Source: Spirochaetaceae bacterium UBA6243 (lineage in GTDB: Bacteria; Spirochaetota; Spirochaetia; Treponematales; Rectinemataceae). Taken from it: a DNA stretch of 9,401 nt. Within the stretch, counting starts at the first letter, position 1; each line of letters starts with the position of its first letter. This document shows positions 1 through 6,163 of this stretch, piece after piece. Below the pieces are notes generated by a model, which saw only the letters and a list, made by a program, of their open reading frames with translations, searched no databases and had not been told where the DNA came from. Made by a program: the position numbers and the translations under genes. The DNA lies in the NCBI GenBank assembly GCA_002441395.1, contig DJVZ01000001.1, positions 14,244-23,644 of the forward strand, written 5' to 3'.

Positions 1-218
1 TTGCGGAATGGATAATTGGAGAAACCACGGCTGGGCAGGCGCCTGTACAGAGGCATCTGGCCGCCTTCAAAACCAGGATAGGTTTTCCCGCCTGAGCGTG
101 ACTGCTGGCCTTTATTGCCGCGGCCGGCGGTGCCACCGCTGCCTGAACCGTCTCCTCTGCCGACGATGTGTTTTTTCCTGTTCGCGCCTTCCGGGGCGTG
201 GAGATTGAAATCAGCCAT
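1..218 (-). CDS. rplO: 50S ribosomal protein L15, N-terminal part (gene runs off the window)
   Basis: L15 is a late-assembly protein of the large subunit that threads a basic extension into 23S rRNA. The 72 visible residues begin MADFNLHAPEGANRKKHIVG and carry the glycine/arginine-rich L15 N-terminal signature: GRGDGSGSGGTAGRGNKGQ (about 20-38), then SRSGGKTYPGFEGGQMPLYRRLP (about 40-62, given here only as the family motif order) and RGFSN. The start is an ATG whose first base is the last base of the rpmD stop (TAATG), so the two genes are probably translationally coupled. It also has the strongest Shine-Dalgarno site in the window, AAGGAGGTGG, with about 7 nt spacing. The C-terminal half (normally to about 145 residues) lies beyond position 1. 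Identity is certain from the motifs and the spc gene order. Confidence 0.96.
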   Translation of the reverse strand, partial: MADFNLHAPEGANRKKHIVGRGDGSGSGGTAGRGNKGQQSRSGGKTYPGFEGGQMPLYRRLPSRGFSNYPFR

Positions 219-400
219 TACTCCACCTCCTTGGCTTCAACCAGATGCCGCACTTTGTTCACCATGCCGAGGATCTGCGGACTTGCTTCCTGGATGGTAC
301 TCGAACCGATTTTCCGCAGTCCCAGACAGCGGACTGTCGCGCGCGCCTTCGGCTTCTGGCCGATAGTGCTGCGAACCAATGTTATCTGAATTCTGGCCAT
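218..400 (-). CDS. rpmD: 50S ribosomal protein L30
   Basis: L30 is a small large-subunit protein of 60 residues, the normal bacterial length. The sequence runs MARIQITLVRSTIGQKPKAR and onward. It shows the family pattern of a first beta strand (IQITLVRS), then IGQKPKARATVRCLGLRKIG, equivalent to the usual 'IGxxxxxRxTxxxLGLrKi' segment, and ends VRHLVEAKEVE. The frame is open well upstream into rpsE, but the ATG at 400 is chosen because it follows GGAGTTGATC (good spacing) and starts exactly where L30 family members start. It lies 2 nt downstream of the rpsE stop and overlaps the rplO start by one base. Some bacterial lineages lack rpmD; here it is intact. Confidence 0.95.
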   Translation of the reverse strand: MARIQITLVRSTIGQKPKARATVRCLGLRKIGSSTIQEASPQILGMVNKVRHLVEAKEVE

Positions 401-402
401 GA

Positions 403-915
403 TCAACTCCACATATCTTTGAGCGCCTTGCCCCGGTTTTTCGCTACTTCCTGGGCATCGAGCAGCTGACCAAGACCGGAGAATACGGCTCTTACTACGT
501 TGACAGATGTTCGTGAGCCAACGCATTTTGAAATGATATCGACGTAGCCGGCGCACTCCAGAATCGCGCGCACAGGGCCGCCTGCGATAACGCCCGAGCC
601 CGGGCAGGCCGGCTTGATATACACTGTCGTCGCTTTATATTTACCAGTCACTTCGTGAGGCAGCGTGCCCTTCTTCACAGGTACCGTGACCATCGCCTGT
701 TTTGCCCTCTCAACGCTTTTGCGGATCGCTTCGGTGACATCGTTTGCCTTGCCAAACCCGAATCCGACATGACCCTGTTTGTCCCCGACCACCGTCAGAG
801 CAGAGAAAGAAAACCTGCGGCCGCCCTTCACGACTTTGGCGGTCCTGTTCAACTGAATAAGTTTGTCGGTGTAGCCTTCCTGCACACCGGAATTTTCTCT
901 TCTTGTTCTTTCCAC
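403..915 (-). CDS. rpsE: 30S ribosomal protein S5
   Basis: S5 sits near the decoding centre and the mRNA entry channel and affects translational accuracy. The protein is 170 residues, a typical length. The N-terminal double-stranded-RNA-binding-like domain spans about 16-80 and contains NRTAKVVKGGRRFSFSAL; the KGGRRF loop corresponds to the region where spectinomycin-resistance changes occur in E. coli, and it looks wild type here. The C-terminal domain contains PGSGVIAGGPVRAILE (105-120) and VGSRTSVNVVRA (132-143), equivalents of the family's GTGVIAGG and GSRNxxNVVRAT. The start codon is GTG, preceded by a purine-rich AGGGGGCGG in the end of rplR. No in-frame ATG close by would preserve the domain. 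There are 9 nt to rplR and 2 nt to rpmD. Confidence 0.97.
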   Translation of the reverse strand: MERTRRENSGVQEGYTDKLIQLNRTAKVVKGGRRFSFSALTVVGDKQGHVGFGFGKANDVTEAIRKSVERAKQAMVTVPVKKGTLPHEVTGKYKATTVYIKPACPGSGVIAGGPVRAILECAGYVDIISKCVGSRTSVNVVRAVFSGLGQLLDAQEVAKNRGKALKDMWS

Positions 916-924
916 AACCGCCCC

Positions 925-1290
925 CTAGAATTTGATACCGGCTTTTCTGACTCCATCGGCAATCGCCTTGACAATGCCATGGTACTTATAGCCGTTTCTG
1001 TCGAACACTACCTGGGTAATGCCTTTTTCCAGGAGCCGTTTGCCAAGTTCCTCACCGATCATACTGCCAGTCTGAATGGTCGGTTTGAGGCTGCGGAACT
1101 GCTGTTCCATCGTCGAAACACTCGCAAGCGTATGCCCCGACATGTCATCGATCACCTGCACATAGAGGTGCAGATTCGACCGGAACACGCTCATGCGCGG
1201 TTTTTCCGCGGCACCCGTGATGGTCTTCCGGATATGGGTCCTGCGTTTTTCGCGCTTGCGGATTTTATCTGATAGTTCTCTTACGCTCAT
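925..1290 (-). CDS. rplR: 50S ribosomal protein L18
   Basis: L18 binds 5S rRNA and, with L5 and L25-type proteins, forms the central protuberance of the large subunit. The protein has 121 residues, the usual size. A basic N-terminal helix (RKREKRRTHIRKTI, 11-24) precedes KPRMSVFRSNLHLYVQVIDD (30-49), the family's 'RPRLxVFRSnkHIYaQvIDD' segment. The C-terminus has VVFDRNGYKYHGIVKAIADG (94-113) and ends in AGIKF, matching the near-invariant 'FDRGGYxYHGRVKALAdaaREaGLkF'. The ATG is preceded by GAGG at about 8 nt. The gene lies 10 nt after rplF and 9 nt before rpsE. Confidence 0.97.
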   Translation of the reverse strand: MSVRELSDKIRKREKRRTHIRKTITGAAEKPRMSVFRSNLHLYVQVIDDMSGHTLASVSTMEQQFRSLKPTIQTGSMIGEELGKRLLEKGITQVVFDRNGYKYHGIVKAIADGVRKAGIKF

Positions 1291-1300
1291 GCTCTGTGCC

Positions 1301-1843
1301 TCACTTCACGCCGGTCTTGCCGACTTTCCTGCGGATTCGCTCTTCTTCGTAGCGGATGCCCTTGCCTTTGTAGGGTTCGGGTTCGCGGAGCGACCGCACT
1401 TCACTGGCAAACTTGCCGACCTTGGCATAATCAATGCCTTCGATGACAATCTTTTGTCCGTTCTGCTCGACGGAAACCTTGAGACCTTCAGGAATCACCG
1501 CGACGACATCGGTAGAATATCCGATGCTGAGCACCAGCAAATTGCCCTGGACTTCAACACGATAACCGACGCCACTCACCACAAGCGCGCGCTTAAAACC
1601 TTGGCTCACACCAGTGACCATATTATCGAGCAAGCTGCGATAAAGGCCATGGTATGCTTTCGCCTGCTTGGAATCATTCTTGCGCTCCACGACTGCAATG
1701 CCATCCTTGACGGCAATTTGAACTTCGGGGCGGTATTCCTGAGAAAGCCTGCCTTTCGGTCCCTCGACATGGAAGACTGTCGGCTCGACAGTCACTTTCA
1801 CGCCTTGCGGGATCGCCACAGGCCGCGTTCCAATTCTCGACAT
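1301..1843 (-). CDS. rplF: 50S ribosomal protein L6
   Basis: L6 binds 23S rRNA near the sarcin-ricin loop, beside the site where translation factors dock. The protein has 180 residues in two repeated alpha/beta domains. Landmarks are MSRIGTRPVAIPQGVKV at the start, VEGPKGRLS (26-34), HGLYRSLLDNMVTGVSQGFK (65-84), GVGYRVEVQG (91-100), and the C-terminal LREPEPYKGKGIRYEEE (152-168) with RRKVGKTG. The usual 'GYSHP' turn reads GYSTDV (108-113), a small departure from the common motif. The start is an ATG with GAGG at about 7 nt. It lies 14 nt downstream of rpsH and 10 nt upstream of rplR. Confidence 0.97.
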   Translation of the reverse strand: MSRIGTRPVAIPQGVKVTVEPTVFHVEGPKGRLSQEYRPEVQIAVKDGIAVVERKNDSKQAKAYHGLYRSLLDNMVTGVSQGFKRALVVSGVGYRVEVQGNLLVLSIGYSTDVVAVIPEGLKVSVEQNGQKIVIEGIDYAKVGKFASEVRSLREPEPYKGKGIRYEEERIRRKVGKTGVK

Positions 1844-1857
1844 ACTAGTACCTCGTC

Positions 1858-2256
1858 TTACCAGACCGTGCAGATAAGCTCGCCGCCGACCTGCTTTTCC
1901 ACGGCTTTTCTGCCGGTGATAACACCATCGGAAGTCGAGATGATCATGATTCCATAGCCATTGAAGATGCGCGGCATTTCGCGATAGCCGGTATAGACGC
2001 GCCGCCCTGGCTTGGAAACCTTGCTCAATCCATGAATGATGGGACTGTTTTCCTCGTCATACTTGAGGAAAATCCGGATAAAATTCTGCCCATCGGTCTG
2101 AATCTTCTTAAAATTCTTGATATAGCCCTCGGTCTTGAGAATCTTCACGATCTCAAGCTTGAGCTTGGAAGTCGGGATGTCGACTTTCTCGTGCCGGGCC
2201 ACATTTGCGTTCCGGATTTTGGTCAGCATGTCCGCAATGGGATCAGATACGCTCAT
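1858..2256 (-). CDS. rpsH: 30S ribosomal protein S8
   Basis: S8 is an early-binding protein that organises the central domain of 16S rRNA. In E. coli it is also the translational repressor of the spc operon. The protein has 132 residues, a normal length. It begins MSVSDPIADMLTKIRNAN, the classic S8 start, and continues KVDIPTSKLKLEIVKILKTEGYI (25-46). The C-terminal RNA-binding region has RRVYTGYREMPRI (85-97), GYGIMIISTSDGVITGRKA (100-118) and ends GGELICTVW. The 'STSxG' RNA-binding loop is intact. The ATG follows GGAGG at a short spacing, 9 nt after the S14 stop. I could not identify an S8-binding helix copy on the mRNA by eye, so autoregulation here is only a possibility. Confidence 0.97.
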   Translation of the reverse strand: MSVSDPIADMLTKIRNANVARHEKVDIPTSKLKLEIVKILKTEGYIKNFKKIQTDGQNFIRIFLKYDEENSPIIHGLSKVSKPGRRVYTGYREMPRIFNGYGIMIISTSDGVITGRKAVEKQVGGELICTVW

Positions 2257-2265
2257 TGCACCCTC

Positions 2266-2451
2266 CTACCAGCTCGACTTTGTCACGCCCGGCAATTTGC
2301 CCTCGGAAGCGAGCTTCCGGAAACAAATACGGCACATATCGAATTTTCTCATGTAGCCGCGGGATCTTCCGCAAATCTTGCACCGACGAACCAGACGAGT
2401 GGAGTATTTTGGCGTCTTCAACGCCTTTAAAATCATTGCTTTGCGAGCCAT
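2266..2451 (-). CDS. rpsZ: 30S ribosomal protein S14, zinc-binding type Z
   Basis: S14 binds the head of the 30S subunit and helps recruit S10 and S3. This is the short, zinc-containing form: 61 residues instead of about 100 in the zinc-free form. Four cysteines form the zinc ribbon, C24-x2-C27 (RCKICGR) and C40-x2-C43 (DMCRICFR), and the protein ends in the signature LPGVTKSSW. The ATG follows AGGAAGG, 11 nt after the rplE stop, and the gene ends 9 nt before rpsH. It is often annotated rpsN. Whether the genome also encodes a zinc-free paralogue for zinc starvation cannot be judged from this window. Confidence 0.96.
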   Translation of the reverse strand: MARKAMILKALKTPKYSTRLVRRCKICGRSRGYMRKFDMCRICFRKLASEGKLPGVTKSSW

Positions 2452-2462
2452 GTACGCCTTCC

Positions 2463-3023
2463 TTATTTCCTGAAGGGCATGCCCAGTTTGGCAAGAAGGC
2501 TCTTCGCCTCCATGTCAGTCTCGGCTGTTGTTACAATCGAGACGCCAAGCCCCATAACCTTCTCGATCTTGTCGAAATCAATCTCCGGGAAAATAATCTG
2601 CTCGGTAAGACCAAGAGTATAATTGCCATGACCATCGAATCCATTCGGGTTGACACCACGAAAATCCTTGACACGCGGGAGCGCGACATTCATCAGCCTG
2701 TCGAGGAACTCCCACATCTGGTCTCCCCTGAGCGTCACGCGGGCGCCGATCTCCTGATCCTTGCGGATCTTGAAATTCGCGATGGATTTCTTCGCCTTCG
2801 TCTTGACCGCGTGCTGGCCGGTGATGGTCTCGATGTCGGTGATCGCGGCGTCGAGCATCTTCTTGTTCTCGCGCGCTTCGCCGACGCCCATCGAAACGAT
2901 AACCTTTACCAGACGGGGCACCTGCATCTTGGAACTATACCCAAGCTCGCTGAAGAGTTCCGGGGATACTTTTTCGCGATAAAGCTTTTTCAGCCGGGGA
3001 ATGTATACTTTCGTCTGAGCCAT
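2463..3023 (-). CDS. rplE: 50S ribosomal protein L5
   Basis: L5 binds 5S rRNA and contacts the P-site tRNA and the small subunit through the central protuberance. The protein has 186 residues. It begins MAQTKVYIPRLKKLYREKV and contains VIVSMGVGEARENKK (46-60), the family's 'vvvNmGvGea' segment. Further on are GQHAVKTKAKKSIANFKIRK (73-92), GARVTLRGDQMWEFLDRL (97-114), and FRGVNPNGFDGHGNYTLGL (120-138), followed by EQIIFPEIDFDKI. The ATG at 3023 shares one base with the rplX stop (TGATG) and sits about 7 nt after GGAGG. An upstream TTG in frame at 3050 is rejected because it lies inside rplX and has no ribosome site. There are 11 nt to rpsZ. Confidence 0.97.
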   Translation of the reverse strand: MAQTKVYIPRLKKLYREKVSPELFSELGYSSKMQVPRLVKVIVSMGVGEARENKKMLDAAITDIETITGQHAVKTKAKKSIANFKIRKDQEIGARVTLRGDQMWEFLDRLMNVALPRVKDFRGVNPNGFDGHGNYTLGLTEQIIFPEIDFDKIEKVMGLGVSIVTTAETDMEAKSLLAKLGMPFRK

Positions 3024-3343
3024 CAGAGGACCTCCCCGCACTTTCTGCAAACTCTTTTCTTCTGGCCATCGATGATCTTGTAGCCAGCGCGAACGGGTTT
3101 ATTGCATTTTTTGCACACGATCATCAGATTCGAGATGTGAACCGGTGCTTCGATTTCGACAATGCCGCCCCGGTCGGTCTGGGATTTCTTTTTCATGGCC
3201 TTTTTTACCATGTTGATTCCCGACACGATAACGCGGCTCTTTTCATGGTCGATCCTGAGGATCTTCCCCTGTTTCCCCCGGTCCTTGCCAGCGACAACCT
3301 GTACAAGGTCTTCTTTCCGAAGTTTGTATTTTGCATTCGCCAT
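3023..3343 (-). CDS. rplX: 50S ribosomal protein L24
   Basis: L24 is one of two assembly initiators of the large subunit and lies near the exit of the peptide tunnel. The protein has 106 residues. A KOW motif is visible at about 11-38 (VQVVAGKDRGKQGKILRI), followed by the basic VSGINMVKKAMKKKSQ (40-55) and GGIVEIEAPVHISNLMIV (59-76). The C-terminus holds two CxxC pairs, C77/C80 (CKKC) and C99/C102 (CRKC), a zinc-ribbon arrangement common in bacterial L24 of this type. The ATG at 3343 is chosen over an in-frame TTG at 3349: the Shine-Dalgarno AAGGAG is 7 nt from the ATG but only 1 nt from the TTG. The stop overlaps the rplE start by one base. Confidence 0.96.
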   Translation of the reverse strand: MANAKYKLRKEDLVQVVAGKDRGKQGKILRIDHEKSRVIVSGINMVKKAMKKKSQTDRGGIVEIEAPVHISNLMIVCKKCNKPVRAGYKIIDGQKKRVCRKCGEVL

Positions 3344-3354
3344 ATTCAAACTCC

Positions 3355-3723
3355 TTACAGGACCTCAGGAGCGAGAGAAATGATTTTCATGTAATCCTTC
3401 TCGCGCAGCTCGCGCGCTACCGGCCCGAAGATGCGCTTGCCTTTCGGGTTCTTGTTCGCATCGATGATCACGCATGCGTTATCATCGAACCTGATATAAG
3501 TGCCATCGGGCCGCTTGTATTCCTTGTGCGTCCGTACGACGACAGCCTTTTCGACCGATCCTTTCCTGATCGCCGAGTTGGGCAGCGCGGTTTTTACGGC
3601 GACGACGATAGTGTCGCCGACGCTCGCGTACCTTCGCCGCGTACCGCCAAGCACCTTGATGCACTGAACGGTCTTCGCACCTGAGTTGTCGGCGACATTC
3701 AGCATGCTTTCTACCTGAATCAT
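3355..3723 (-). CDS. rplN: 50S ribosomal protein L14
   Basis: L14 lies on the subunit interface and forms intersubunit bridges with 16S rRNA. It is also the docking surface for the silencing factor RsfS in bacteria. The protein is 122 residues, the canonical length. It begins MIQVESMLNVADNSGAKTVQ (the highly conserved 'MIQxxTxLxvADNSGAk') and has VLGGTRRRYASVGDTIVVAVK (24-44), then VVVRTHKEYKRPDGTYIRFD (61-80), NACVIID, and GKRIFGPVARELRE (94-107). The ATG follows GGGAG with about 6 nt spacing. In E. coli this gene opens the separate spc operon. Here only 16 nt separate it from rpsQ, with no terminator or promoter, so it is probably co-transcribed with the S10 genes. Confidence 0.97.
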   Translation of the reverse strand: MIQVESMLNVADNSGAKTVQCIKVLGGTRRRYASVGDTIVVAVKTALPNSAIRKGSVEKAVVVRTHKEYKRPDGTYIRFDDNACVIIDANKNPKGKRIFGPVARELREKDYMKIISLAPEVL

Positions 3724-3739
3724 AGCTTACTCCCGTTCG

Positions 3740-4012
3740 TTATTTCGCCCGCTCGACGATTTCGACAAGCCGCCATCGCTTCTCCCGCGACATGGGCCTG
3801 CATTCGACCACCGAAACGGTATCGCCGACATGTGCTTCGTTGTGCTCGTCGTGGGCTTTTACACGCTTCGTCCTATTCACATACTTTCTGTAAAGGGGAT
3901 GGAGCTTGCGCATGATAATTTCGACAACGATGGTTTTATCATTCTTGTCCGAAACTACGATGCCTTGAAGAACAAGCTTGCCCTCAGTCATTTTCTGGAT
4001 ATTTGTATCCAC
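3740..4012 (-). CDS. rpsQ: 30S ribosomal protein S17
   Basis: S17 is a primary 16S rRNA-binding protein of the 30S body with an OB fold. The protein has 90 residues. Landmarks are KLVLQGIVVSDKNDKTIVV (12-30), VEIIMRKLHPLYRKYVNRTK (30-49), the segment equivalent to 'VxxxRxxxHPlYkKyixrskk', and the 'HDExNxxxxGDxVxIxExRPlSkxKRWxlvei' block seen as HDEHNEAHVGDTVSVVECR (54-72) then MSREKRWRLVEIVERAK. The start is GTG at 4012, supported by AGGAGA about 8 nt upstream. An internal ATG at codon 8 lacks any ribosome site and would shorten the protein. There are 18 nt to rpmC and 16 nt to rplN. Confidence 0.96.
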   Translation of the reverse strand: MDTNIQKMTEGKLVLQGIVVSDKNDKTIVVEIIMRKLHPLYRKYVNRTKRVKAHDEHNEAHVGDTVSVVECRPMSREKRWRLVEIVERAK

Positions 4013-4030
4013 GTTCCGTCTCCTGAAGAA

Positions 4031-4237
4031 TTATGCCTTCTTCGCGGCGCCGCTGCGCTGGGCCTCGGCGATCCTCGTTTCGATCCGCGCGATTTGGCGG
4101 CGAAGATTTCTCTTCTCGAGCGGATTCTCGACGTGCCCGACCACCATCTGGAATCGAAGGTCAAAATATTTCTTTCTAAGCTCATCGCGCTTGACGAGCA
4201 TCTCGTCCAGCTTTATATCTTTAAATGAATTCTTCAT
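4031..4237 (-). CDS. rpmC: 50S ribosomal protein L29
   Basis: L29 is a two-helix protein at the tunnel exit, where trigger factor and the signal recognition particle dock beside L23. The protein as called has 68 residues. It contains LDEMLVKRDELRKKYFDLR (10-28), FQMVVGHVENPLEKRNLRR (29-47) and QIARIETRIAEAQ, the usual two long helices; the VVGHVENP turn resembles spirochaete L29 (from memory). The start is ambiguous. ATG at 4237 has GGAG 8 nt upstream. GTG at 4246 overlaps the rplP stop as GTGA and has GAGGA about 6 nt upstream; it would add three residues (M-I-A). I chose the ATG because family members begin near MKxxF. The C-terminus (RSGAAKKA) is a short basic tail. Confidence 0.9.
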   Translation of the reverse strand: MKNSFKDIKLDEMLVKRDELRKKYFDLRFQMVVGHVENPLEKRNLRRQIARIETRIAEAQRSGAAKKA

Positions 4238-4242
4238 GGCGA

Positions 4243-4659
4243 TCACTCCATTTCCTCGCGCACCGCGAATTTAGTCTTCACGGGGAGCTTGGAACCAGCA
4301 AGGCGCATCGCCTCTTCTGCCACTTTCGGCTCCACGCCGGAAAGTTCGAACAGCACTGTACCCGGCTTGACCACAGCGACCCAATACTCAGGACCCGGCT
4401 TTCCACGACCCATGCGGGTTTCAGCCGGCTTCTTGGAATATGGCTTGTCCGGAAAAATGCGAATCCACATTTTGCCACCGCGCTTGATATAGCGGTTGAG
4501 CGCGATACGGGCAGCCTCAATCTGGCGGTTCGTAATCCAGTGTGGCTCCAGGCTCACAAGGCCATAATCGCCAAACGCGATGGCATTGCCCGAATGAGCC
4601 TCGCCGTGGATCCTGCCGCGCTGCTGCTTTCTGTGTTTTACTCTCTTCGGTAACAGCAT
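4243..4659 (-). CDS. rplP: 50S ribosomal protein L16
   Basis: L16 binds near the A site of the peptidyl transferase centre and helps position the elbow of tRNA. The protein is 138 residues, a normal length. It starts MLLPKRVKHRKQQRGRIHGE, close to the family's 'MLmPKRvKyRKqqRGrmkG'. It then has IAFGDYGLVSLEPHWITNRQ (27-46), EAARIALNRYIKRGGKMWIR (48-67), IFPDKPYSKKPAETRMGRGK (68-87) and EYWVAVVKPGTVLFELSGV (91-109). The usual RMGxGKG turn reads RMGRGKPG. The ATG has AAGGAG 7 nt upstream and lies 3 nt after the rpsC stop. It ends 5 nt before the chosen rpmC start. Confidence 0.97.
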   Translation of the reverse strand: MLLPKRVKHRKQQRGRIHGEAHSGNAIAFGDYGLVSLEPHWITNRQIEAARIALNRYIKRGGKMWIRIFPDKPYSKKPAETRMGRGKPGPEYWVAVVKPGTVLFELSGVEPKVAEEAMRLAGSKLPVKTKFAVREEME

Positions 4660-4662
4660 AGA

Positions 4663-5484
4663 TTAGCTCCTTGCCTCACCTTCCGCTCGGTCTGCTTCAG
4701 GCCTGGGGGTTGCCCGACGTTCGCCGCGCTCTCCGCGCTCGCGGCGTTCGTGTCGTTCCTGACCGCCTTCCCTGTGCTCTCCACGAGCCTCGCCTGCAGG
4801 CTCCCTTCGCGCTCTTTTTGCGAGCTGGCCGGCATCTTCGTTCTTATCCTGGGCATACACCATACCCTGGTAAATCCAAACCTTCACACCGATTTTTCCG
4901 AAGGTGGTGTCTGCTTCCGCAAAGCCATAGTCGATATCGGCGCGAAGGGTATGCAGCGGAATCCGTCCTTCCTTGAGCTCTTCAGTGCGCGACATATCGG
5001 CACCGCCGAGTCGGCCCGAGAGTCTGACCTTGCAGCCCTGCGCGCCCGCTTTCAGTGCATTCTGAATCGCGGACTTCATCGATCTTCGGAAAGACTGTCT
5101 GTTTTCAAGCTGGCGGGCGATATTCTGCGCAACGATCTGCGAGTTCGTATCGATCTTCTTGATCTCTTTGATCTTGATCTGCAGCTTTCTCTGTGTAATC
5201 TTCTGAATCTCGGCGCCAATCTTGTCGATGTTTACACCCTTGGTTCCGATGAGGACACCGGGGCGTGCGCTGTGAATCACGATGGTGACGCGCTGGGGAT
5301 GTCGGATAATCTCGATTTCGGAAATATCGGCGCCCTTGGTTTCCGGCAGATCAAGGAGACGGCGACGGATCGCAAGATCTTCATGAAGGGTTTTCGCATA
5401 TTCACGGGGCTCAACATACCAATGCGAACTCCAGTCCTTGTTGATACCGATTCTTAATCCAATCGGATTTACTTTCTGACCCAC
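4663..5484 (-). CDS. rpsC: 30S ribosomal protein S3 with a long charged C-terminal tail
   Basis: S3 lines the mRNA entry channel on the 30S head and, with S4 and S5, acts in mRNA unwinding. The core is canonical: MGQKVNPIGLRIGINKDW at the start, a type 2 KH domain with the GxxG loop at about 80-83 (VLIGTKGVNIDKIG), RQLENRQSFRRSMKSAIQ (124-141), and the C-terminal domain with VRLSGRLGGADMSRTEE (153-169), GRIPLHTLRADIDYG (173-187) and GVKVWIYQGMVY (199-210). The usual protein ends near residue 210-235. This one has 273 residues because of an Arg/Glu/Gly-rich tail from about 218 on. The start is GTG with GGAGG about 6 nt upstream, one base after the rplV stop. There are 3 nt to rplP. Confidence 0.97.
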   Translation of the reverse strand: MGQKVNPIGLRIGINKDWSSHWYVEPREYAKTLHEDLAIRRRLLDLPETKGADISEIEIIRHPQRVTIVIHSARPGVLIGTKGVNIDKIGAEIQKITQRKLQIKIKEIKKIDTNSQIVAQNIARQLENRQSFRRSMKSAIQNALKAGAQGCKVRLSGRLGGADMSRTEELKEGRIPLHTLRADIDYGFAEADTTFGKIGVKVWIYQGMVYAQDKNEDAGQLAKRARREPAGEARGEHREGGQERHERRERGERGERRATPRPEADRAEGEARS

Positions 5485-5485
5485 C

Positions 5486-5854
5486 TTACGCCTCCGTCTT
5501 CTTGCCGATTTCGTCGACGATGCACGAGATGTGGCACATCCGTCTCAGCTGCATGTCTGCTCTTCCCCGGGCACGAAACCAGATTCTTTTGAGCCTCGGG
5601 CCTTCATCGATGCGCAACTCTTTGATGTAGAGCATGTCTTCGCCAAGCTTGCGGTTTTTATTCAGTGCGTTCGCAGCCGCGGAGGAGACTACCTTGCGGA
5701 TCAACTTGGCTCCCTTGTGCGGCATATTTTCAAGAATGGCCATTGCCTCGGTGTACGGCTTGGCACGAACGAGATCGGCGACCGGGCGCACCTTGAACGG
5801 CGAAGCGATCAGCCATTTCGATGTGGCTCTATAGCCAGTTTTTGTATTCGCCAT
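5486..5854 (-). CDS. rplV: 50S ribosomal protein L22
   Basis: L22 reaches from the solvent side of the large subunit down to the narrowest part of the peptide exit tunnel, where its beta-hairpin and L4 form the constriction (macrolide and nascent-chain sensing). The protein has 122 residues: MANTKTGYRATSKWLIASP, then KVRPVADLVRAKPYTEAMAI (21-40), the family's 'KvRlVadlIRGkxvxeAl'. The hairpin loop is at about 84-104 (EGPRLKRIWFRARGRA) and the C-terminus is CHISCIVDEI. The frame is open further upstream to 5947, but that part overlaps rpsS and is not L22-like. The ATG at 5854 has AGGGG about 7 nt upstream, at the rpsS stop. It ends one base before rpsC. Confidence 0.96.
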   Translation of the reverse strand: MANTKTGYRATSKWLIASPFKVRPVADLVRAKPYTEAMAILENMPHKGAKLIRKVVSSAAANALNKNRKLGEDMLYIKELRIDEGPRLKRIWFRARGRADMQLRRMCHISCIVDEIGKKTEA

Positions 5855-5864
5855 TTCAGCACCC

Positions 5865-6146
5865 CTACTTCTTCTCGGCTTTCTTGTCGCTGCCGGCATG
5901 CCCGCGGAAAATGCGGGTAACGGCGAATTCACCGAGCTTGTGGCCAACGAGATTTTCCGTCACATAGACAGGAACCCACGTTTTGCCGTTGTATACAGAG
6001 ATTGTCTGGCCGACCATTTCAGGAATGATCGTCGATGTGCGGGAGTAAGTTTTAACAAGCTTCTTCTCCCCCGCCCTGCTCATCTCGATTACCTTTTTGT
6101 ACAGGCTCTTCTCGATGAAGGGCCCTTTCTTTACGGACCTGGACAC
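5865..6146 (-). CDS. rpsS: 30S ribosomal protein S19
   Basis: S19 sits on the 30S head with S13, touches the A- and P-site tRNAs and forms bridge contacts with the large subunit. The protein is 93 residues, a canonical length. It begins MSRSVKKGPFIEKSLYKKV, the diagnostic S19 start, and has TYSRTSTIIPEMVGQTISV (33-51), NGKTWVPVYVTENLVGHKLG (53-72) and EFAVTRIFRGHAG (73-85). The usual 'GEFAPTR' reads GEFAVTR, a proline-to-valine change. The basic tail DKKAEKK is typical. The start codon is GTG, supported by AGGAG about 8 nt upstream; the next in-frame ATG is at codon 22 and would remove conserved sequence. There are 17 nt to rplB and 10 nt to rplV. Confidence 0.97.
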   Translation of the reverse strand: MSRSVKKGPFIEKSLYKKVIEMSRAGEKKLVKTYSRTSTIIPEMVGQTISVYNGKTWVPVYVTENLVGHKLGEFAVTRIFRGHAGSDKKAEKK

Positions 6147-6163
6147 GGGTTTACTCCTCTATC

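Noticed and set aside
401..556. Long in-frame extension of L30 inside rpsE
   Set aside because: It reads through the end of rpsE out of frame; the ATG at 400 has a good ribosome site and gives a normal 60-residue L30.
2205..3083. 292-codon open frame on the plus strand opposite rpsZ and rplE
   Set aside because: It lies antisense to well-identified ribosomal protein genes, has no recognisable domain or good ribosome site, and is explained by codon bias in GC-rich coding DNA leaving the opposite strand open. The same holds for the plus-strand frames at 1193-1957, 4750-5457, 6563-7330 and 7393-8139.
3724..3739. Separate spc-operon promoter or terminator between rpsQ and rplN
   Set aside because: The gap is only 16 nt and holds just the rplN ribosome site; there is no hairpin with a T-run and no promoter boxes.
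5855..5947. N-terminal extension of L22 by 31 residues
   Set aside because: It overlaps the end of rpsS, is not L22-like and lacks a ribosome site; the ATG at 5854 matches the family start.
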